Source of the DNA: Deltaproteobacteria bacterium | Lineage (GTDB): Bacteria > Desulfobacterota > Binatia > UBA9968 | Assembly: GCA_016184235.1 (NCBI GenBank) | Contig: JACPDC010000192.1 | Location: forward strand, 1-26,525 | Length of the DNA stretch: 26,525 bases | Direction: 5' to 3' | Shown here: one piece after another, positions 22,723 through 26,525 of the stretch | How positions within the stretch are numbered: the stretch's first letter is position 1 | How the letters are laid out: every line of letters begins with the position of its first letter | The notes under the pieces: generated by a model | Told to the model about the DNA's origin: nothing | The model's database searches: none | The model's input: the letters and a program-made list of their open reading frames with translations, nothing else | Translations under genes and position numbers: made by a program

Positions 22723-23514
22723 CTACGGCGGAGGTTTCCGCGGAAGATAATAAACTGCGCCCGTTTGTGAATCTTCGGTCACGGCGACCTTCACTCCGAA
22801 GGCCTCCTCCATGCTTCCCTCGTTCAAGACCTCTGACACTTTCCCGAAGGCGAGCGCCTCGCCGGATTTGAGCAGCAGGACCTTGTCCGCGAATAAGGAG
22901 ATCAGGTTTAAGTCATGCATCACGGCAACCACCGTCGATTTTCCTTCGGCACACAACCTTTTCAGGCTGTTTAAAACCTGCAATTGAAAATAGAGATCCA
23001 GATGCACTGTGGGCTCATCCAACAAGAGGAGATAGGAGGTCTGCGCCAGCGCCCGGGCGATCAGAACCTTCTGTTTTTCGCCGCCGCTGAGAGCAGTAAA
23101 TTTTCTCTCCTTCAAGGGAAGCGAGTCTGTGAGACGGAGCGCATCCTCTACCGCCTGGGGCTCTCCTGGTTTTCGTCCGAAGCGCTCCTCATGGGGATAT
23201 CTCCCCAAGGAAACCAGCTCCTCAACTGTCAGGGGAAACCCGGCAACGGCCTGCTGGGAGACGTACGACATCTTCTTCGCCCTCTCTTTGGGCGGATAGG
23301 ACAGAACCGGTTTTCCATCAAGCCATATCTCCCCCTCCCGCGCGATTAATGTTCCCAGGATGATCTTCAGGAGCGTGGTCTTCCCTGAACCGTTGGGACC
23401 AATCAGGGCCATGAATTCCCCCTGCCGGATAGAGAAGGCGATATTTTTTAACACTAACGCCCTTTCATAGGCGAAAGAGACATTGTTGACCTGCAAGACG
23501 ATGTTTCTCTCCAT
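22723..23514 (-). CDS. btuD: ABC transporter ATP-binding protein, corrinoid/Fe-chelate type (BtuD-like)
   Basis: 263 aa peripheral ATPase of the FecE/BtuD family that powers import through the permease. Walker A GPNGSGKT (39-46), signature LSGGEKQKVLIARAL, Walker B LLLLDEPTVHLD, and H-loop VMHDLN. The Q-loop is VSQQAV. ATG 23514 lies 5 bases after the permease stop, so they are tightly coupled. Such transporters carry vitamin B12, haem or siderophores; the adjacent CbiA, CobQ and TonB genes favour corrinoid, hence the symbol as a working name. Confidence 0.85.
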   Translation of the reverse strand: MERNIVLQVNNVSFAYERALVLKNIAFSIRQGEFMALIGPNGSGKTTLLKIILGTLIAREGEIWLDGKPVLSYPPKERAKKMSYVSQQAVAGFPLTVEELVSLGRYPHEERFGRKPGEPQAVEDALRLTDSLPLKERKFTALSGGEKQKVLIARALAQTSYLLLLDEPTVHLDLYFQLQVLNSLKRLCAEGKSTVVAVMHDLNLISLFADKVLLLKSGEALAFGKVSEVLNEGSMEEAFGVKVAVTEDSQTGAVYYLPRKPPP

Positions 23515-23519
23515 GACAA

Positions 23520-24497
23520 CTAGAGATCGTATTCCCCTCTCTCTTTTTTCAGCAAGTAGAGAAAAATGGGAACCCCGAATAAGGAGGTCACCACGCCAAT
23601 GGGCAGCTCAGAGGGGGCCAGGACCATTTTCGCGATAGTATCGCAGAGGACTAAGAAGGTGCCCCCCAGCAAAAAAGTAAAAGGGAGCAAAATTCGATGG
23701 TCGGCGCCAAAAGCCATGCGCACCATGTGGGGAATGATAAGGCCAACAAAGCCGATCAGGCCCGCAACGGAAACAGAGACGGAGGTCAAGAATGCGGCCA
23801 AGACGGCATAGATGGCCTGTATCCGCTTCGTACTCACACCACTGCTCAGAGCGGTTTCTTCCCCTAACAACAGGACGTTCAGCTCCCTCGCATAATAAAA
23901 GGCGATCAAGACGCATATGGGAACGAAAGCGATCGCCAGCCAGGCCGTTTCCCAGCTTGCAGAAGAAAAGCCGCCCATAAAGAAAAAAATGAGGGCCTTG
24001 AGCTCCTCCTCGGCCATGATCATGAGAACCGCCACCAGGGAGGAAAAGAACAACCCCACCCCCAAACCTGAGAGGAGCAGACGGAAGACCGAGAAGTAGC
24101 CGTCTCGGGAGCCAAAGTAAAAAACCAGAGAAAGGGCCAGAAGGGAGCCGAAAAAGGAAAAAAAGCTTACCCCGGTGAACATCGCCAGCGGGGAAGTAAA
24201 GCCTAAAACAAGCGCCGCGGCAGCGCCCAAGGAGGCTCCCGATGAGATCCCCAAAAGATAGCTGTCGGCTAAGGGATTGCGGAACAGTCCTTGAAAGACG
24301 GCCCCAGCGAGGGCAAGGCCCCCGCCGACGAAAAACGATGAGAGGGCTCGAGGCAATCTGAGATTCAGGAGAATGCTTTGGTCCCTTGCGGATAAGGCGA
24401 AGAGAGAGATCCTCACGGGCCCCGTGCTGAGAGCCAGGAATAGGGAGAGTGAAAAAAAGACAAAAAGGATCGCCCAGCTTAAAAAGAACCGTCGCAT
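23520..24497 (-). CDS. btuC: FecCD-family permease (BtuC-like)
   Basis: 325 aa inner-membrane permease with many hydrophobic segments (about ten, fitting the BtuC/FecCD fold). It opens MRRFFLSWAILFVFFSLSLF. Family motifs: LRLPRALSSFFVGGGLALAG (about 47-66), GLFRNPLADSYLLGISSGAS (71-90, the canonical N-P-L-A-D/P-x-x-L-G-x-x-x-G-A), and FVGLIIPHMVRMAFGADHR (about 250-268), which contacts the ATPase. It forms a dimer with two BtuD subunits and receives substrate from the binding lipoprotein encoded just upstream, 30 bases away. Confidence 0.92.
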   Translation of the reverse strand: MRRFFLSWAILFVFFSLSLFLALSTGPVRISLFALSARDQSILLNLRLPRALSSFFVGGGLALAGAVFQGLFRNPLADSYLLGISSGASLGAAAALVLGFTSPLAMFTGVSFFSFFGSLLALSLVFYFGSRDGYFSVFRLLLSGLGVGLFFSSLVAVLMIMAEEELKALIFFFMGGFSSASWETAWLAIAFVPICVLIAFYYARELNVLLLGEETALSSGVSTKRIQAIYAVLAAFLTSVSVSVAGLIGFVGLIIPHMVRMAFGADHRILLPFTFLLGGTFLVLCDTIAKMVLAPSELPIGVVTSLFGVPIFLYLLKKERGEYDL

Positions 24498-24527
24498 CGG
24501 TAGCCTATAATGGGCTCCCTGTTTTCT

Positions 24528-25445
24528 CTAAGAAACGGTCCCGAACAGACACTGGTGAATCCTCTTAACCCCGTCTAAGAACTGAACCGTATGCCTCAGG
24601 TAGGTCGCCTCAACGAAACAGATGTGGTTTTTTTTCACTCCGTCAATCTCCCTCCATCCCGGCAGCTTTCGAATCCTATCCGCGAATTCCTTCCGGCTGT
24701 CCACAAAAATCAGCACCTCGGGGTCCCGCTGGACGACCCATTCCAAACTAATCTTTCCCGAATCGAAGGGCATATCCCCGAAGACATTGATCCCACCCGC
24801 AAGTCCGACGATCCATTGAGACATAGAGTTTTTTCCTACCGTAATCATGGGTTCAGGCCAAGTTTGAAGGTACACTCGCTTCTTCACGTTACCACGCGTC
24901 TTCCTTCGAAAATCCTCAAGGCCGGTCTCAACATCGGCCAGGATCCTCCTGGCCTTTTCTTCCCTACCTAGAATCTCCCCGAGCAGTAAAAAGTCTCTGC
25001 GAATCCCGTCCATGTCTCGAGGATACAGACTGAAAACAGCGCGTCCCATCTTCTTTAACGGCAAGGCGATTCTTTGCTGGCTCGGGCCATCGACCAAGAT
25101 AAGGTCTGGACCGATCTCAACGATCTTTTCGAGGCTCGGATCAAATCCACCACCGACGATTTCTATCTCCTTTTCCCTGACCCGCCGCACCAACTCTTCG
25201 GGAAACCGATCATACCGGGTCCCGCCCTTCAAGCGCTCACAATCCAGCAGGCACACCATTTCAGAATTCGATGGTAGTAAAGATACGATCCTCTTCACAT
25301 CCCTCCGGATTCTCACCGGATAGCCCAGGTCATCAATGAAAGTCCTTTCCTCCGGTCGGGGTAAGCGAGCGCAGCCCGAGGAAAAAAGGGCGAACAAAAT
25401 GACCGCAGAGGCGCCGGCGGCTAAGATCCTCGACCACAGAGACAT
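24528..25445 (-). CDS. btuF: Periplasmic corrinoid-type binding lipoprotein (BtuF-like)
   Basis: 305 aa substrate-binding protein of the BtuF/FepB class (helical backbone, two lobes). Signal peptide ends in the lipobox FSSGC with Cys25, so it is lipid-anchored, as in some Gram-negatives, rather than freely soluble as in E. coli. Family features: VKRIVSLLPSNSEMVCLLDC (about 50-69), PDLILVDGPSQQRIALPLKK and GKISLEWVVQRDPEVLIFVD. The VVGR-like loop seen in iron-chelate proteins is not obvious. ATG 25445 starts 2 bases after the TonB receptor stop, indicating coupling. Ligand inferred from neighbours, not from the sequence alone. Confidence 0.85.
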   Translation of the reverse strand: MSLWSRILAAGASAVILFALFSSGCARLPRPEERTFIDDLGYPVRIRRDVKRIVSLLPSNSEMVCLLDCERLKGGTRYDRFPEELVRRVREKEIEIVGGGFDPSLEKIVEIGPDLILVDGPSQQRIALPLKKMGRAVFSLYPRDMDGIRRDFLLLGEILGREEKARRILADVETGLEDFRRKTRGNVKKRVYLQTWPEPMITVGKNSMSQWIVGLAGGINVFGDMPFDSGKISLEWVVQRDPEVLIFVDSRKEFADRIRKLPGWREIDGVKKNHICFVEATYLRHTVQFLDGVKRIHQCLFGTVS

Positions 25446-25447
25446 TC

Positions 25448-26525
25448 CTATTCCGTCCCAAACACGCCTCGGATGCCGATCAGAAAATTGATCGGACGGG
25501 CGAGAAAGCCGTCTGCCTCCTCATACTTTTTGTTGAACAGATTTTCTATCTTGCCGAAAAGACTCAGCCCTTTTACCCCGGGCACCTTCCAGGGGAGACT
25601 GTAAGACGAGGCGAGGTCCACCTTCATATACCCTGCCTCCTTGATATCATCACCGCTGACCACACCAAAATCGTCCCTTTTGCCCACGATATTGGCGTTG
25701 AGGTTCATGTGGAGCCTCTCCTGCTCGTAGTTGAGAATCATACTCCCCCGATGCCGGGGGCGACGAACAAGCCTCCCGCTGGAGGTATCATTTTCCAAGA
25801 AAGTATAGCCGGTACGGAGAGAGAGCCCAAGGCCCAAGTTGACATCCCCAAAGAGTTCGATGCCATCGACCCGGACTTTCCCTACGTTCCTTGCCTCAAA
25901 GTTGGGAGCGGGAAAGAGGATGAGATCCTCGACCTCTCGGTGAAAATAGGTGACACCAACGAGGAATCTCTCCAAGAGCCTTTGCTCGACACCCGCATTC
26001 AACTCCCAACTGACCTCCGGTCCCAGATTGGGATTTCCGCCGGTGCCAAAAAGCTCATTCAAAGACGGGACTTTGAACCCCTGCGCGTAGCCCAGCTTGA
26101 GCTTGGTCCCGGTTTCGCGAATGAGATAGGCTGCCGAGGCCGCAGGGCTCCACTCCGTGCCGAAGGCCTGGTGGTCGTCGAGCCGGATGCCTCCGATCAA
26201 AAAGAGCCGATCGTTAAAAAAGCGCGTCTGCTCCTGGAGATAGTAGGCCAGATTTCTCTGGTCTTTTCTAACCCCAGACCTTCTACTTCCGTTTCTAGTC
26301 CTTTTCGTGGTTGCCTTCCGCTTTTTATATTCAACGCCAAAGGTGGTGGTGCTCCAGTTCTGCCACCGGTAGTTGGTCTGAAGTTCTGTCGTCACAATGG
26401 TTGGGTGAAAGCGGTCCCGATCCCTTGGAGTCTCAAAGGCATCGGGGTCATCGCTGAACTTTTCGTGGAGCTTGTACTGGGAAGTAGACAGACGGTAATC
26501 CCAGGTAGGCAGGAGCTTCTGTTCC
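25448..26525 (-). CDS. btuB: TonB-dependent outer-membrane receptor, C-terminal part (BtuB-like), N-terminus beyond window
   Basis: About 358 residues of the C-terminal barrel. The frame stays open on the minus strand from 25448 to the edge at 26525, so a GTG at 26395 is not the start. Visible barrel features: LKLGYAQGFKVPSLNELFGTGGNP (a hallmark 'GFKAPSLNEL' segment, quoted here in two parts as GYAQGFKVPSL and NELFG), NAGVEQRLLERFLVGVTYFH, GLSLRTGYTFLEND, and the end LFGKIENLFNKKYEEADGF, the usual TonB-receptor C-terminus with IENLFNKKY. The plug and TonB box are outside. Receptor for B12 or another corrinoid by operon context; it begins the btuFCD-cbiA-cobQ operon. A polybasic loop at 26252-26329 is described in the findings. 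Confidence 0.85.
   Translation of the reverse strand, partial: EQKLLPTWDYRLSTSQYKLHEKFSDDPDAFETPRDRDRFHPTIVTTELQTNYRWQNWSTTTFGVEYKKRKATTKRTRNGSRRSGVRKDQRNLAYYLQEQTRFFNDRLFLIGGIRLDDHQAFGTEWSPAASAAYLIRETGTKLKLGYAQGFKVPSLNELFGTGGNPNLGPEVSWELNAGVEQRLLERFLVGVTYFHREVEDLILFPAPNFEARNVGKVRVDGIELFGDVNLGLGLSLRTGYTFLENDTSSGRLVRRPRHRGSMILNYEQERLHMNLNANIVGKRDDFGVVSGDDIKEAGYMKVDLASSYSLPWKVPGVKGLSLFGKIENLFNKKYEEADGFLARPINFLIGIRGVFGTE

Noticed and set aside
1..26525. CRISPR arrays, tRNA or rRNA genes, insertion-sequence ends, cobalamin riboswitch
   Set aside because: I looked for spaced direct repeats, cloverleaf and rRNA cores, transposase motifs and a B12-box; none is seen. A riboswitch would be expected upstream of the TonB receptor, beyond the right edge.

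Overview
The window comes from a Gram-negative bacterium with a fairly GC-rich genome. The evidence is two SPII lipoproteins, a TonB-dependent receptor, an outer-membrane beta-barrel protein and CoA-based catabolism. The gene mix resembles uncultured soil or sediment lineages of deltaproteobacterial, NC10 or Rokubacteria grade; that placement is a guess from gene style, not a measurement. There are no rRNA or tRNA genes, CRISPR arrays, intact insertion sequences or phage genes.

Layout. (1) 1-3109, plus strand: a catabolic-looking set of a 5'-truncated amidohydrolase, an ornithine cyclodeaminase/mu-crystallin family protein and a two-domain cupin. (2) 3110-4567: a scrap zone with an orphan signal-peptide ORF, the C-terminal part of an NAD-dependent epimerase, a Phd/RelE-type toxin-antitoxin pair on the minus strand, and a 16-codon relic of the C-terminus of a second amidohydrolase. 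(3) 4568-7527, minus strand: an operon of a single-domain response regulator, a six-helix membrane GAF histidine kinase and a GNAT acetyltransferase. (4) 7697-12231: M3 oligoendopeptidase (minus), class II aldolase-like protein (plus), a conserved hypothetical protein with a strong palindromic promoter (plus), and an M48 lipoprotein metalloprotease with TPRs (minus). (5) 12341-18988, plus strand: a Lon-type ATP-dependent protease whose stop overlaps the start of an SDR, then a crotonase-family protein and two acyl-CoA dehydrogenases, probably a beta-oxidation-like module. (6) 18808-26525, minus strand: TonB receptor (partial), corrinoid-type binding lipoprotein, permease, ATPase, CbiA and CobQ, closed by a strong terminator, followed by an outer-membrane protein gene.

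How the genes work together. The minus-strand operon at the right end reads as corrinoid import (BtuB-F-C-D) coupled to the two ATP- and glutamine-dependent amidations of the corrin ring (CbiA, CobQ). The plus-strand acyl-CoA genes form a CoA-ester oxidation set translationally coupled to a Lon-like protease. The proteases (M3, M48, Lon-like) and the two-component system suggest envelope and protein-quality functions scattered through the middle.

Most interesting points. The second acyl-CoA dehydrogenase and the convergent outer-membrane gene appear to have lost both stop codons in one deletion near 18887, so each now reads into the antisense of the other. The zone 3110-4567 is a graveyard of gene ends around a toxin-antitoxin module. 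The crotonase and the OCD-family protein each lack textbook catalytic residues. A perfect 9-bp inverted repeat covers the -35 box of the small conserved hypothetical gene. I did not find a convincing wholly new multi-gene system.
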